Of a DNA stretch of 64,000 nucleotides, positions 1 through 9,248 are shown one piece after another. The stretch comes from AP-15 sp963774345 (GTDB lineage Bacteria; Pseudomonadota; Alphaproteobacteria; ATCC43930; CGMCC-115725). A program made the position numbers and the translations under genes. The DNA lies in NCBI GenBank assembly GCA_963774345.1, contig CAVZFB010000065.1, forward strand, positions 186,001-250,000, in the 5' to 3' direction. Below the pieces are notes generated by a model. The model saw nothing but the letters and a program-made list of their open reading frames with translations, searched no databases and was not told where the DNA came from. Within the stretch, counting starts at the first letter, position 1. The number at the start of each line of letters is the position of its first letter.

Positions 1-549
1 CCTTTCTCGCCGCTCACCCGCAAGTCAACATCGATCTCGAAGAACGGCTCAGCGATGAGATCGTCACGGCGATCGCGGATGGAACCGCCGATATCGGCAT
101 CGTCGCCGGCACGGTCATGATGGCGGGTCTGGAAACCCTGCCGTTTCGCACCGACCGGTTCGTGCTGGTCGTCGCGCAGAGCCATCCGCTGGCGTCAGTC
201 GAGCACAGCTCCTTTGCCGAGGTGCTCGATTGCGATTTCGTCGGTCTGGACCGGACCAGCGCCTTGCAGCGCTTTCTGTCGGAGAAGGCCGAACGGATCG
301 GCCGCCGCCTCAAATTGCGGGTGCAATTGCGCGGCTTCGACGCCGTTTGCCGGCTGGTCGAGTGCAATGTCGGGATCGGCGTCGTGCCCGGCGACGACAG
401 CCGAACGTCACGCCAAAACCATGGCGATCCACCGCATCGAGCTGACCGACGAATGGGCATTGCGCAAATTGACGATCTGCGTGCGACGCCAGGATGATCT
501 GCCGCTCTACGCTCAGGCTCTGGTGCGCCATCTGGCGTCAGCAGAATAA
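1..549 (+). pseudogene. LysR-type regulator, substrate-binding domain (5' truncated, frameshifted)
   Basis: The reading frame that enters the window at base 3 encodes the effector-binding half of a LysR-type transcriptional regulator. Visible are the strand containing ADIGIVAG, the segment FVLVVAQSHPLA, and the late motif GIGVVP. The DNA-binding N-terminus lies outside the window. At about 388-391 (run cccgg) the frame slips by one base. The tail IELTDEWALRKLTICVR, normal for these proteins, continues in another frame to the stop at 547-549. One extra base would explain it, either a sequencing error or a real inactivating mutation. The target genes cannot be inferred; sthA follows 209 bases downstream on the same strand. 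Confidence 0.75.
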
Positions 550-758
550 CGCGACGCCGGCCTGCGGAGAAAATTTCAGCGCTTTCGATCAAAACCACCG
601 GTGGCCCAAGGCTTGCTATATCCTCGTTGCCCATCCGATCAGCCGGGTTCACAGCGGTATTCGGCGGAGGCGGCGAGCCGTCACCAGATTGTCACCTGCG
701 CGTTGCACGTTCGGCGACATTCTTCGACGGCCAATCGGGCACGAGTGAAAGGTAGGGC

Positions 759-2171
759 ATGGCCGAGGACGCGTTCGATTACGATCTCTTGGTAATTGGC
801 TCCGGGCCGGCTGGACAGCGGGCCGCCATCCAGGGCGCCAAGCTCGGCAAGAGGGTCGCGATCGTCGAGAGAAAAGCTGTGCTCGGCGGGTGCAGCATCA
901 ATCTCGGCACGATCCCCTCGAAAACCTTGCGCGAGGCAGTTCTCGAGCTGTCCGGCTATCGCTCCCGGGAATTTTATGGCGCGTCCTACACAGTAAAGCA
1001 GAACATCACGATCCAGGATCTGCTGTCTCGGACCAATCGGGTAATTCATAACGAACTCGACGTCACCCGCCATCAGCTGATGCGAAACGATGTCGAGCTG
1101 CTCGCCGCGGAGGCTTCCTTCACCGGGCCGGACACGCTTCGCCTCAACCACGTCGACGGCAGCGCGTCGCGGCTGGTCAAAGCCTACAAGATCGTGATCG
1201 CCGCCGGAACCGAGACCACCCGTGACCCGCATATCCCATTCGACGGGAACCGAATCTTTACCAGCGACGACATTCTTCATCTCGATCGGCTGCCCAGAAC
1301 ACTAGCCGTAGTCGGCGCCGGTGTAATCGGCTGTGAATACGCCAGCATCTTTGCCGCTCTTGGCGTCCGCGTGACCTTGATCGACAAGCGCGACCGGTTG
1401 CTGCCGTTCGTCGACACGGAAATCGCTGATACGCTGTGCCACCATCTACGCGAGAACCGGGCCACGTTGCGGCTCAACGAAAGCGTCAGCAAATTGGAGG
1501 TCGTCGAGGACGAGCATGGCGCACGCGTCAGGCTTCATCTCGACAGCGGGAAGACTGTCCACGCCGAGAAGGCGCTCTATTCGGTCGGCCGCACCGGCGC
1601 CACCGGCAGTCTCAATCTCGAGAGCGCCGGTCTAGCTTGCGACAGTCGCGGGCGCCTGCGGGTCGACGAACATCTGCGCACCGAAACTCCCAACGTCTAT
1701 GCGGTAGGGGATGTGATCGGGTTTCCGGCGCTCGCTTCGACCTCGATGGAGCAGGGCCGTCTAGCCGTCTGCCATGCCTTTGGTGTCCCGACACACAGCG
1801 TTCCGGAGCGCTTCCCCTATGGCATCTATGCGGTTCCGGAAATCTCGATGGTCGGCAAGACCGAAGAGGAGCTGACCGAGGCCGCCATTCCCTACGAAAT
1901 CGGCAAGGCGCGTTACAAGGAAATCGCCCGCGGCCAGATCCTCGGCGACGTCACCGGGCTTCTCAAGCTGATCTTTCACAGCGAGACCCGCGAGCTGCTC
2001 GGTGTCCATATAATCGGCGAGGGGGCGAGCGAGCTGATCCATATAGGTCAAGCCGTATTGTCGTTCGGCGGCCGAGTCGATTACTTCATCGATACTGTAT
2101 TCAACTATCCTACTTTGGCCGAATGCTATAAAGTGGCAGCGTTCGATGGAGTGAACCGGCTCGGCATTTGA
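759..2171 (+). CDS. sthA: Si-specific NAD(P)(+) transhydrogenase (soluble pyridine nucleotide transhydrogenase)
   Basis: 470 residues, close to the usual length of about 465. This FAD flavoprotein transfers hydride between NADPH and NAD in the cytoplasm. The N-terminal FAD site is IGSGPAGQRAA (residues 13-23). The second Rossmann site is VVGAGVIGCEYAS. The dimerisation domain ends near GEGASELIHIGQAVLSFGG. The redox disulfide of lipoamide dehydrogenases is absent: the stretch GGCSINLGTIPSK has Thr51 where the second cysteine would be, which is the hallmark separating Sth from lipoamide dehydrogenase and glutathione reductase. The start at 759 follows a purine-rich AGGTAGGG. The gene appears intact and monocistronic; the convergent dioxygenase ends 25 bases away. 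Confidence 0.9.
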   Translation: MAEDAFDYDLLVIGSGPAGQRAAIQGAKLGKRVAIVERKAVLGGCSINLGTIPSKTLREAVLELSGYRSREFYGASYTVKQNITIQDLLSRTNRVIHNELDVTRHQLMRNDVELLAAEASFTGPDTLRLNHVDGSASRLVKAYKIVIAAGTETTRDPHIPFDGNRIFTSDDILHLDRLPRTLAVVGAGVIGCEYASIFAALGVRVTLIDKRDRLLPFVDTEIADTLCHHLRENRATLRLNESVSKLEVVEDEHGARVRLHLDSGKTVHAEKALYSVGRTGATGSLNLESAGLACDSRGRLRVDEHLRTETPNVYAVGDVIGFPALASTSMEQGRLAVCHAFGVPTHSVPERFPYGIYAVPEISMVGKTEEELTEAAIPYEIGKARYKEIARGQILGDVTGLLKLIFHSETRELLGVHIIGEGASELIHIGQAVLSFGGRVDYFIDTVFNYPTLAECYKVAAFDGVNRLGI

Positions 2172-2180
2172 CGGGCCGGC

Positions 2181-2205
2181 GCCGCCTCGCCTCGCCTCAG
2201 GCGGC
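2181..2205. terminator. Possible hairpin terminator between convergent genes
   Basis: GCCGCCT (2181-2187) and AGGCGGC (2199-2205) can pair around an 11-base loop just past the sthA stop. The hairpin overlaps the last codon of the facing dioxygenase gene. There is no clean U-tract, so a bidirectional terminator is inferred only from position and pairing. Confidence 0.35.
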
Positions 2206-3087
2206 TTCCTCTAGGGTCGATCCGGTGTCGAGGGTCGTCGCCCGGCGCAGATCGCGCGGGCGGGAATCGTCGTGGGGTCGGCCGCGATGCATTGTGCAGC
2301 GGTTGTCCCAGATCACCAGATCGCCGACCCGCCATTTATGGCTGTAGACGAATTCCGGCCGGGTCGCGTGCAAGTTCAGATCGTAGAGCAGGATGCGGCC
2401 GTCGGCCACCGGCCAGCCGACAATGTGCGAGGCGTGCGCCGACAGATAGACCGTCTTGCGCCCCGAGCCGGGATGCCGCCGCACCAGCCGCTGCGGCGAC
2501 GGCGGATATTTCTCGCGCTCGCCCGGCGCAAATTCGGTAAAGCCGATCTGGCCGCGCGACCAGGTGATGTCGTGCTCGGCGATCAGTCCGTCGATCGCGT
2601 CCTTCATGTTCTCGGGCAAGGCATCGTAGGCCGCGCGCATATCGGCGAATTCGGTCTCGCCGCCGCCCAAGGCGCTGGGGGGCGGCACCGCCACCGCGTG
2701 CAGCATCCCCAACACCACCGGCACCGGCATATAGGACGCATCGGTGTGCCACAGCCGATTGCCGAGGCTGTCGAGCCGGCGCCGGTCGTCGCGCTCGCGC
2801 AGCCTGCCGTCCTCGTCGAGGTTCGAAATGTCGCCGATCTCCGGATGTTTCAGACGCCGCCGGCCACCGGCCGCCGCCGCGCGGCCGATTTCGAGCGGGC
2901 CGAACCGGGCGGCGAAATCGCGCAATTGCGTGTCGTCGAGGCGCTGGCCGCGAAACACCAACACCGCATAGCGGTCGATCGCCTGCCAGATCGCGTCGAC
3001 GGTCGCGGCATCGACCGGCTGGGCGAGGTCAATGCCGTCGGCCTCGGCGGCAAACAGCGGGTGGACCTGGCGCAATTCAAGGGTCAT
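2197..3087 (-). CDS. TauD/TfdA-family Fe(II)/2-oxoglutarate dioxygenase
   Basis: 296 residues, full length for the TfdA (2,4-D dioxygenase-like) branch. These enzymes use Fe(II), O2 and 2-oxoglutarate to hydroxylate, and often cleave, sulfonates, aryloxyalkanoates or related acids. The iron-binding HxD is in WHTDASY, followed by the family segment GGGETEFADMRAAYDALPE. The distal iron histidine is in TMHRGRPHD, and the 2-oxoglutarate arginine lies in DLRRATTLD. The start at 3087 has a good Shine-Dalgarno (CCGGAGGAAT). The substrate is not predictable from sequence alone. The gene is intact and alone on its strand. Confidence 0.88.
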   Translation of the reverse strand: MTLELRQVHPLFAAEADGIDLAQPVDAATVDAIWQAIDRYAVLVFRGQRLDDTQLRDFAARFGPLEIGRAAAAGGRRRLKHPEIGDISNLDEDGRLRERDDRRRLDSLGNRLWHTDASYMPVPVVLGMLHAVAVPPPSALGGGETEFADMRAAYDALPENMKDAIDGLIAEHDITWSRGQIGFTEFAPGEREKYPPSPQRLVRRHPGSGRKTVYLSAHASHIVGWPVADGRILLYDLNLHATRPEFVYSHKWRVGDLVIWDNRCTMHRGRPHDDSRPRDLRRATTLDTGSTLEEAA

Positions 3088-3353
3088 GCGATATTCCTCC
3101 GGTTAGGGGACCTGCGGAGCATCACGCCGACCGTCAGCCCGAGTCAATCGAGCGAAGACATCATGGACGTTTGGTTATCGCGGCCCGACGAGGTGTTCGA
3201 TGCGGCGAATTCGGCGCAGGCGAGCCTCCCCGACAAGTTGCGACCCGAAGTTTGCTGTGGGCGAAATTTTCGTTGTAGCCACGGCCACCCCGATCGACGT
3301 CCGCGTATCCATGGTAAAAGCGCGGTCCGAGACCCGCGTCAGGCGAAACTCCG

Positions 3354-5323
3354 ATGAATTTTTCTGTCTACAAGGTGGTCGTCGTGGCTGTGACGCTCGG
3401 CATGATTGGCGCGACAACCGTACTCGCCGGCACACCTTATCCTGCGGCGGGGACACCAAAGGCGGTGGACCGCGGCCTCCTGACGGGCAAGCCGGCGCCG
3501 CGTCGATCTCGGTGACGATTGCCTTGAAACTACGCGACCCAAACGGGGCGGAAGCCCTGTTGCGCCGGATGAATACGCCCGGCGATCAGCAATTTCGCAA
3601 ATTCCTGACATCGGAGCAGTTCCAAGCGAAGTTTGGCCCGACTGAGGGTGAAGTCGAGAAGGTGCGTGCCAGCGTCGGTCGCTACGGCTTGACCGTTGAG
3701 CGCGCGAGTACGCTGACGCTGCGGGTGACGGGCACGGCCGCGAACCTGGAGCAGGCCTTTCAGGTGCATTTGCACCGGTTCGAGGTGCCAGCCAAGGGCA
3801 AGACACCCTCATATAGCTTCCGCGCCCCAATCGAGCGGCCGACAGTGCCGGCGGAGATCGCACCGCTGGTGCACGACGTACTCGGGTTGGACAACCGCCC
3901 AAGCTTTTATCCCCATAACCTCCGAGCCTTGGCCGCCCTAGGGGGCGCACCGCTCCATCGTAAGATCCCCGGTACTCCAACCACTGGAAATCCACCCGGA
4001 TTTTGGACGGTGACGGATTTCGCCGACTATTACGACGTACAACCGCTCTATACTAAGGGTGTGAATGGCAGCGGCCGGACGATCGGTATCGTCACGCTCG
4101 CAAGTTTCACCCCGAACGACGCCTTTGCCTATTGGAGCGCACTGGGATTGAGTGTCGATCCACATCGTCTCACTGTGGTGGATGTCGACGGCGGGCCGGG
4201 CTCTCCGAGCGACGTTTCCGGTTCCGACGAGACCACGCTCGATATTGAGCAGTCTGGCGGCGTCGCCCCGGCGGCGCAGATCATCGTCTACCAGGCGCCG
4301 AACACCAATCAAGGCTTCCTCGATGCGTTCGCCTCGGCGATCGACGGCAATATGGCTGACTCCATCTCGACCAGCTGGGGCTCGTGGGAGTGGGAAAACA
4401 ACCTGGCAAACGCACCAGTAACCGACCCGCTCTCGGGTAAGACTTTCAGCTTCCTGCAGGCAGCGCATGAACTGTTCGTCAAGGCCGCCGTGCAAGGGCA
4501 GAGTATGTTTGCGGCCGCGGGTGACCAGGGCGCCTATGACGTTTTCGGCGAGCTCGACAATAACGGCGTGCCTATCATGCCGCCGAACTACACTGTTCCG
4601 TTGAGTGTCGATTATCCCGCGAGTGACCCGGCGATCACAGCGGCAGGGGGCACTACGTTGGCCGGTGTCCAAACCTATACGACGAGTATCGGATCGGTCG
4701 TGATCGACATTCCGAAGGAACGCGTATGGGGCTGGGATTATCTTGTGCCTTTGTGCAATTCGCTGGGTCTAAGCCCAATCGACTGCGGCATTTACCCTGC
4801 TGGCGGCGGCGGTGGCGTCAGCGTCTTTTTTCCTCTCCCGTGGTACCAGCAAGCGCTTGCAGGCGTACGGCGCAGCGAGCCCCAACAGGTGCTGGTCGAT
4901 GAAATCTCTGTTCCGCCGGAAATCATCTTTTCCCTGCCGGCTCATTTTGCAGGGCGCAACGTGCCGGATGTCTCGATGAATGCCGATCCGAACACAGGGT
5001 ACCTGCTTTACTACACTTCTGACGTGAGCGGCTTCGGCATCTACGCTTACGTTGGGGGCACGAGCTTCGTGGCGCCGCAGCTTAATGGGGTCACGGCGCT
5101 GCTGGATCAGAACGCGAACCATCGCCTCGGCCTGCTCAACGGTGCACTCTATCTTGACGCGGGTCTTCCTGCGGCCTATCGGGGCCGCCGCCCGCCGTTG
5201 CACGACATCACGGATGGCGACAACTGGTTTTATTCGGGCCGCCGGGGATACAGCCCGGCAGCCGGAATCGGTACCCTCGACGTGTCTAACCTGGCCGAAG
5301 TGATGTCCAATTATTCGTGGTAA
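3354..5323 (+). CDS. Secreted S53 (sedolisin / pro-kumamolisin) serine-carboxyl peptidase, one frame break near residue 50
   Basis: The precursor begins with a signal peptide at 3354: MNFSVYKVVVVAVTLG, then a cleavage-like VLAG. That frame stops at 3513. The conserved pro-domain (ISVTIALKLRDPNGAEALL) continues one frame over from about 3500, so one base is missing near 3495-3505. The pro-kumamolisin activation domain covers roughly residues 50-190. The catalytic domain has the Glu/Asp pair in DETTLDIEQSGG and the nucleophile motif GGTSFVAPQ. The C-terminal Asp-rich calcium site is DITDGDN...GIGTLD. The long open frame reaching back to 3200 is not the true N-terminus. Such enzymes are acid-active exported peptidases. 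Apart from the break the protein is complete. Confidence 0.82.
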
Positions 5324-5383
5324 TCCTCCTGTCCAATTTCCTCGCACGTGTATGGGTTCTGCCACCAGTTTTTGGCCTGTGCG

Positions 5384-5600
5384 CTAAGTTCCTCTGCCGC
5401 GACCATTGCGTCGGCGATGCTCGCGGAGCGCTATGTAGAGGCCGGAAGCGATGATGATCGCCGCGCCGGTCCAAGTCGGGCCGTCGGGGAAATTACCGAA
5501 GATCAGATTACCGAGGATCGAAGTCCCGATCAGCTCGACATAGCCTCGCGAGGCGAGGACCGCCGCCGCGCCGCCGATTTCGAGCGGGCCATCGGCAACG
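5384..5600 (-). pseudogene. Remnant of an EamA/DMT-family transporter (last two helices)
   Basis: Read on the minus strand, this stretch gives PLEIGGAAAVLASRGYVEL followed by ILGNLIFGNFPDGPTWTGA and IIIASGLYIALREHRRR, then a stop at 5384-5386. This is the pattern of the final two transmembrane helices of a drug/metabolite transporter. An in-frame stop near 5600 and no upstream continuation show that the rest is missing. It fills most of the 436-base interval between the S53 peptidase and the small gene at 5760. Confidence 0.55.
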
Positions 5601-5759
5601 TCAGGAATAACGACCTAAGTCTCGTCGAGCCTATCGCTCCCGCGCCAACGAGCCAGCGTGCGGAGATTACAATTGCCTTAAATTTGCCGCTATAATGAGG
5701 GAACATACTGGCAACAGGTGGCGCGGTAGCCGCCTGTCGTGACAGGTTGAGGAAATAGA

Positions 5760-5993
5760 ATGGCTTCAGCTTCTAGCGCACCAAATCGCGCCTTTACGCT
5801 CGGGACATCCACCGGAACCTTCCCAACCGCGACCCATTGGTTGTCGTTCGTCAACACCACTGGATCGCTGACGATCACAACGCCCGGAGGCGATACGGTT
5901 GTGCTTAGCCTCACAACGGGCATGTATCCAATTCGGGCTAAAGCGGTTACTGCGGTTTCCAGCGTCACCAATATCGTTGGCTGGTGGTCGTAA
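5760..5993 (+). CDS. Small beta-rich protein resembling phage/GTA spike-base proteins
   Basis: 77 residues with a clear Shine-Dalgarno (TTGAGGAAAT) before ATG 5760. The sequence is Thr/Val-rich, predicted all-beta. The run GGDTVVLSLTTGMYPIRAKAV ends with a TNIVGWW-type tail, which recalls the short spike-base or head-fibre proteins of tailed phages and gene transfer agents. The similarity is pattern-based and not proven. No other phage morphogenesis gene is nearby, so this may be a cargo or relic gene. The next gene encodes a PLD nuclease-like protein 92 bases on. Confidence 0.5.
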   Translation: MASASSAPNRAFTLGTSTGTFPTATHWLSFVNTTGSLTITTPGGDTVVLSLTTGMYPIRAKAVTAVSSVTNIVGWWS

Positions 5994-6085
5994 AAGGGGG
6001 CAGCGGGACATTCCGGGTACAGGGCGGGGTAAACGGAAAGCCGATGACGCCGTGTTGACGAGCCCGGTGCCAGGGTTCGCCCATC

Positions 6086-6586
6086 ATGGCTGCCCCGCTC
6101 ATTCCCGCCGCGTTCGCCGCAAGCATCGTTACCTGCTTTGCGCCCGAGCAGAATTGCGCCGGGCTCGCCATCGCTGCCATCGACGCCGCTACGCATGAAA
6201 TCCTCGTCTCGGCCTATGTCCTAACCAACGGGTCCGGCATCCCCACGGCTCTGGTTCCTGCTCATGACCGCGGGGTTGACGTGCGCCTTATCGCCGATCG
6301 CCGCGCGCCGTGTGATCTTCAGGAAGGCGTTGACGCTATCGCCGCGGTTGGCATCCCGGTATGGATCGATGCTCGCGTTCGGATCGCGCACGAAAAGGCT
6401 CTTGTGATCGACCGCCAAGTTACGATCATGGGGAGCTACAATTTCTCAGCCGGCGCCGCTCGGAACGGCGAAGATATGAACTTCGTCACGTCGGCGGGAG
6501 TCGCCGAGGCGTATGCGGCACACTGGCAGTCTCGGCAAGCCGGCGCGGTGCGTTTTGCCAATGCGGCAGAATGGTGCCAACGGTGA
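6086..6586 (+). CDS. Single-HKD phospholipase D-like protein (Nuc-type nuclease)
   Basis: 166 residues. It contains one HKD motif, AHEKALVIDRQVTIMGSYNF, in which His, Lys and Asp are all present. The motif is followed by SAGAARNGEDMNFV, typical of the short nuclease branch that dimerises to make one active site. The N-terminal region (ILVSAYVLTNGSGIPTALV) is the usual first half of the PLD fold. A short hydrophobic N-terminus (PLIPAAFAASIVTC) might be a secretion signal, as in plasmid-encoded Nuc endonuclease, but it is weak. The context is an accessory patch with phage-like and unknown genes. Function as a DNA/RNA phosphodiesterase is inferred from the family. Confidence 0.75.
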   Translation: MAAPLIPAAFAASIVTCFAPEQNCAGLAIAAIDAATHEILVSAYVLTNGSGIPTALVPAHDRGVDVRLIADRRAPCDLQEGVDAIAAVGIPVWIDARVRIAHEKALVIDRQVTIMGSYNFSAGAARNGEDMNFVTSAGVAEAYAAHWQSRQAGAVRFANAAEWCQR

Positions 6587-6743
6587 CCGACCTCGGAGCG
6601 TCTTGTGCGGTTCGGCCACAGTCCTTCGCGCTGGCTGATCCGGCATCACGAAGTTGCCATTTTCTTTCGGTACAAACCGTGAACACACAATCCTCCGTCC
6701 CTATCGGGTCGATCCCTTTACGGCTGTGTAGGAAAATTATATT

Positions 6744-7562
6744 ATGCACGTATTAGCTGATACCGATATCGGTCACACTCAGACGATTGCGGGCTCCCCA
6801 ATGCAAGGCATGTCGCCTGAAAAGCTGAGCCGCCAGTGGCTGACCTTAGGGCTGCGTCTATCGGTGTTTCCTCTCACTTCCTGGGACGCGCCCACGAATT
6901 TATGGGAGCGAATAGTAGGAGAGCCTCACGAGACCGAGCAGAGCCAACCCAGACAGCGCCTCCGTGTGCAAAGCGGGCCGTGGCGGGAAGGTTTGCTGCA
7001 GGTTATGACTCTCCCGTCCACTATCGTGTGGACCGCTTCACCCGCCCCGGAGGCGGACGGATTACCCGATTTCGACAAATGGCCAGTTGTCAATTTTCTC
7101 CCTGCGTTTGTTGCCCTCACACGGGGCTGGCTAGTGTCGACCGATTTCGATATTATGAGGGTTGGCTTTGGCTTAACCGGACTTTTATTTTCCCCAAATA
7201 AAATTGCTTCTTACAAGACACTGCAGGAACTTATTCCTTCTGTGCAAATTGATCCAGAAGAAACTTCCGATTTCTTATACCAGATCAATCGCCCGGTTTC
7301 GAGTAGCGTACTGGGCAGTCAGGTGCGCCTGAACCGACTTATGAAATGGAACTCGCGATCGTTTGGACTTGCACAGCTCCAGATCTCCCCGAACGTCGCG
7401 CAGGCAAGCCCTGTCGTCGATAAGTATTACGCGACCCTGGAAAACGACATCAACACCCCAAACGAACTCGCGGGGGCTTTGGAGAAAAGTCTCCTCGGGG
7501 CCATATACGATGAGTTGGTGGGACTAGCATGGGGAAACCTAGAACGTGGTGAGATGGGATGA
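6744..7562 (+). CDS. Hypothetical protein, first gene of a three-gene unknown cassette
   Basis: 272 residues, soluble, no signal peptide or membrane helix. Its C-terminal third has an ordered, probably conserved look: NRPVSSSVLGSQVRLNRLMK, then YYATLENDINTP and LLGAIYDELVGLAWGNLE. I do not recognise a named enzyme motif. It resembles uncharacterised proteins sporadically distributed in proteobacteria, but I cannot name the family securely. The stop overlaps the next start (ATGA at 7559-7562), so the two are translationally coupled. Local base composition is lower in GC than neighbouring housekeeping genes, compatible with acquisition. Confidence 0.65.
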   Translation: MHVLADTDIGHTQTIAGSPMQGMSPEKLSRQWLTLGLRLSVFPLTSWDAPTNLWERIVGEPHETEQSQPRQRLRVQSGPWREGLLQVMTLPSTIVWTASPAPEADGLPDFDKWPVVNFLPAFVALTRGWLVSTDFDIMRVGFGLTGLLFSPNKIASYKTLQELIPSVQIDPEETSDFLYQINRPVSSSVLGSQVRLNRLMKWNSRSFGLAQLQISPNVAQASPVVDKYYATLENDINTPNELAGALEKSLLGAIYDELVGLAWGNLERGEMG

Positions 7563-8359
7563 ACACGGCGCTCGAACATGTACCAGCGGCTCTGCAACGG
7601 AAGGCTGCGCTGCCAAAACAACCACCTTGGGCTGCTGGTATTGAAGAGAGGGGGCATGGGACTTCAACGACTCACCCGAAGCTGGAACCGACTAACTATC
7701 ATTATTCGAGGCAGCCCGGGGCCTCAGACGTTAACGGCACTCTGTCAGTACTCGACCCTATGAATCAGGCGCTGGCCTCCTTTCACAAAACGCTTACGCC
7801 ATCAACGTCAACCTTCGTTTGCGCTAATTTCGTCATCGGCTACGAGTTTGTGATAAATTCCACGACTCTAAAGCCGCTTCACATCGAAGGCACGGATTGT
7901 GGATTAAGTGTAGGTCTATACACTGATGAAAGCTGGAATGAGCAAATAGGCTCCGCATCCACTGATACGCAGGTTATGGGGCCAACGGGGCCGCTCGCCG
8001 AGCTTCGGGAAACGCGCCAAGCGCTGATTCGACTTGTTCGCCGCTTCGCCGACGTTGGCTTATCCTGGGCGGCTGGGCAATCAGCAAAAATTACGGTTAT
8101 CACGCAACTTACGGCTCAAAGATTTCTGCTCGCACTTCCCGCCGGCAAGGCTCTCCCCAAGATTTCCCCTGACGGCGAAGGAGGGCTAGTCATGGTCTGG
8201 GAAGGTGCCACAGGTCCGTTGCTCTTGACAATCGACGACTTCCACCTGCACGCGGTCATTGGGGCCACGACGCGGCAAGCTGAATACATTGACGACGTGC
8301 CGTTTGGTCCGGGTAGGAATATTCCACAGCGGATTCTGGACAGCATCCCAGTCCATTAA
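7559..8359 (+). CDS. Hypothetical protein, second gene of the unknown cassette
   Basis: 266 residues, starting inside the stop of the preceding gene. The first 75 residues are Pro/Gly/Ser-rich and probably disordered. The remainder alternates short beta-like segments, ending with ISPDGEGGLVMVWEGATG, then LLLTIDDFHLHAVIG. This recalls small sensor-like beta domains seen in uncharacterised operons. There is no catalytic signature, signal peptide or membrane helix. Tight coupling to both neighbours suggests that the three products act together, perhaps as a complex. Function is unknown. Confidence 0.65.
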   Translation: MNTALEHVPAALQRKAALPKQPPWAAGIEERGHGTSTTHPKLEPTNYHYSRQPGASDVNGTLSVLDPMNQALASFHKTLTPSTSTFVCANFVIGYEFVINSTTLKPLHIEGTDCGLSVGLYTDESWNEQIGSASTDTQVMGPTGPLAELRETRQALIRLVRRFADVGLSWAAGQSAKITVITQLTAQRFLLALPAGKALPKISPDGEGGLVMVWEGATGPLLLTIDDFHLHAVIGATTRQAEYIDDVPFGPGRNIPQRILDSIPVH

Positions 8360-8369
8360 ACCTGACTTT

Positions 8370-8819
8370 ATGGCCCCCGCCGAGCTTATCCCAAATAGGG
8401 ATTCAGTTCATCGTCAGATAGACTTCCCAAATATGTATAATGACGTCAAACATTTAATATGGGAAAACGTTTTTCAGTTTCCGCAAGGTCAACCGGAGTC
8501 AGTTGTTTGGGGTAAGTACGCACTGACTCCCGACGACGTTCACAGGATCGGCTGTGGACGCGAGGCCAACACCCGCGAGCGGAAACCGCAAATGCGTTAT
8601 GTGGGGTACATCCCTTCCACCGCTGGAGCGATACGCGACATTGAGACACGTCCGGGACATGGATTTTCGGTAATCCATGCTCCTCTAGAAGGCATCCATC
8701 ACGCGGAGATTGCCTATAGAACAACCGCTAATCGAGAACTAACGAGGGCGGAAAAGAACGAACTGAAGCTCGCCTTGAGACTGGTCTTTGGCCATCTGGT
8801 TCAGTATTTGGCGGGCTGA
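8370..8819 (+). CDS. Hypothetical protein, third gene of the unknown cassette
   Basis: 149 residues. I place the start at ATG 8370, ten bases after the previous stop, because the frame upstream of it only overlaps the preceding gene. The protein has HRQIDFPNMYND near the N-terminus, a central VWGKYALTPDDVHRIGCGRE segment and a histidine-rich EGIHHAEIAYR before a helical tail. I recognise no family with confidence. The Shine-Dalgarno is weak, so expression probably depends on coupling to the upstream genes. Confidence 0.55.
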   Translation: MAPAELIPNRDSVHRQIDFPNMYNDVKHLIWENVFQFPQGQPESVVWGKYALTPDDVHRIGCGREANTRERKPQMRYVGYIPSTAGAIRDIETRPGHGFSVIHAPLEGIHHAEIAYRTTANRELTRAEKNELKLALRLVFGHLVQYLAG

Positions 8820-9248
8820 CCGGCTCCAGTCATGTCCTCGACCGTCTCTTCCCACGGCCCCGGTGCGGCACCAGCCCCGCCTTCATCGGCGGCAGCGGCG
8901 CCGGTGGTTCGAGCTTCACCAGGATCTCTTTCAGCGGGTCGAGCCGTGGCGCATACGGGAAGGGGTCATATTCGGGCAAAGTCGGCGGCTTCGGGCATCT
9001 GATCAGGTCGGCAAGACCGGCTTCATCACCCATGACGAGGCGGTCAAGAACATCACTCTGTTCTCCAAGGAAGTCCTCCCCTGCCTGCGTGAGATCAAAC
9101 CGGTCATGGTTGATTGAGCTGCTCTCTTTGCCCCTCCTGGCCCGGCGCCGGCGATGCGCACGGAGTGAGTATCAGAACTCAGAGGCAATGGTGGTCGCGG
9201 GCCTGCCAAAGTCAGGCCAGTTGGACATAGCCGAGCGGGACGCGAATG
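8820..9248. other. 429-base gap with degenerate coding remnants
   Basis: No intact gene is visible. On the plus strand, GGFGHLI (about 8980-9000) and, one frame over, TGFITHDEAVKNITLFSKEV (about 9015-9095) resemble the C-terminus of a luciferase-like flavin monooxygenase with a frame break. On the minus strand, the same DNA has an open frame ending at 8830 that contains EYDPFPYAPRLDPLKEIL, which is also protein-like. Only one of these can be right, and I cannot decide from sequence alone. Confidence 0.3.

Noticed and set aside
2272..3357. 361-residue plus-strand frame across the TauD gene
   Set aside because: Antisense to the dioxygenase, with no domain; the minus-strand protein has the complete iron and 2-oxoglutarate sites.
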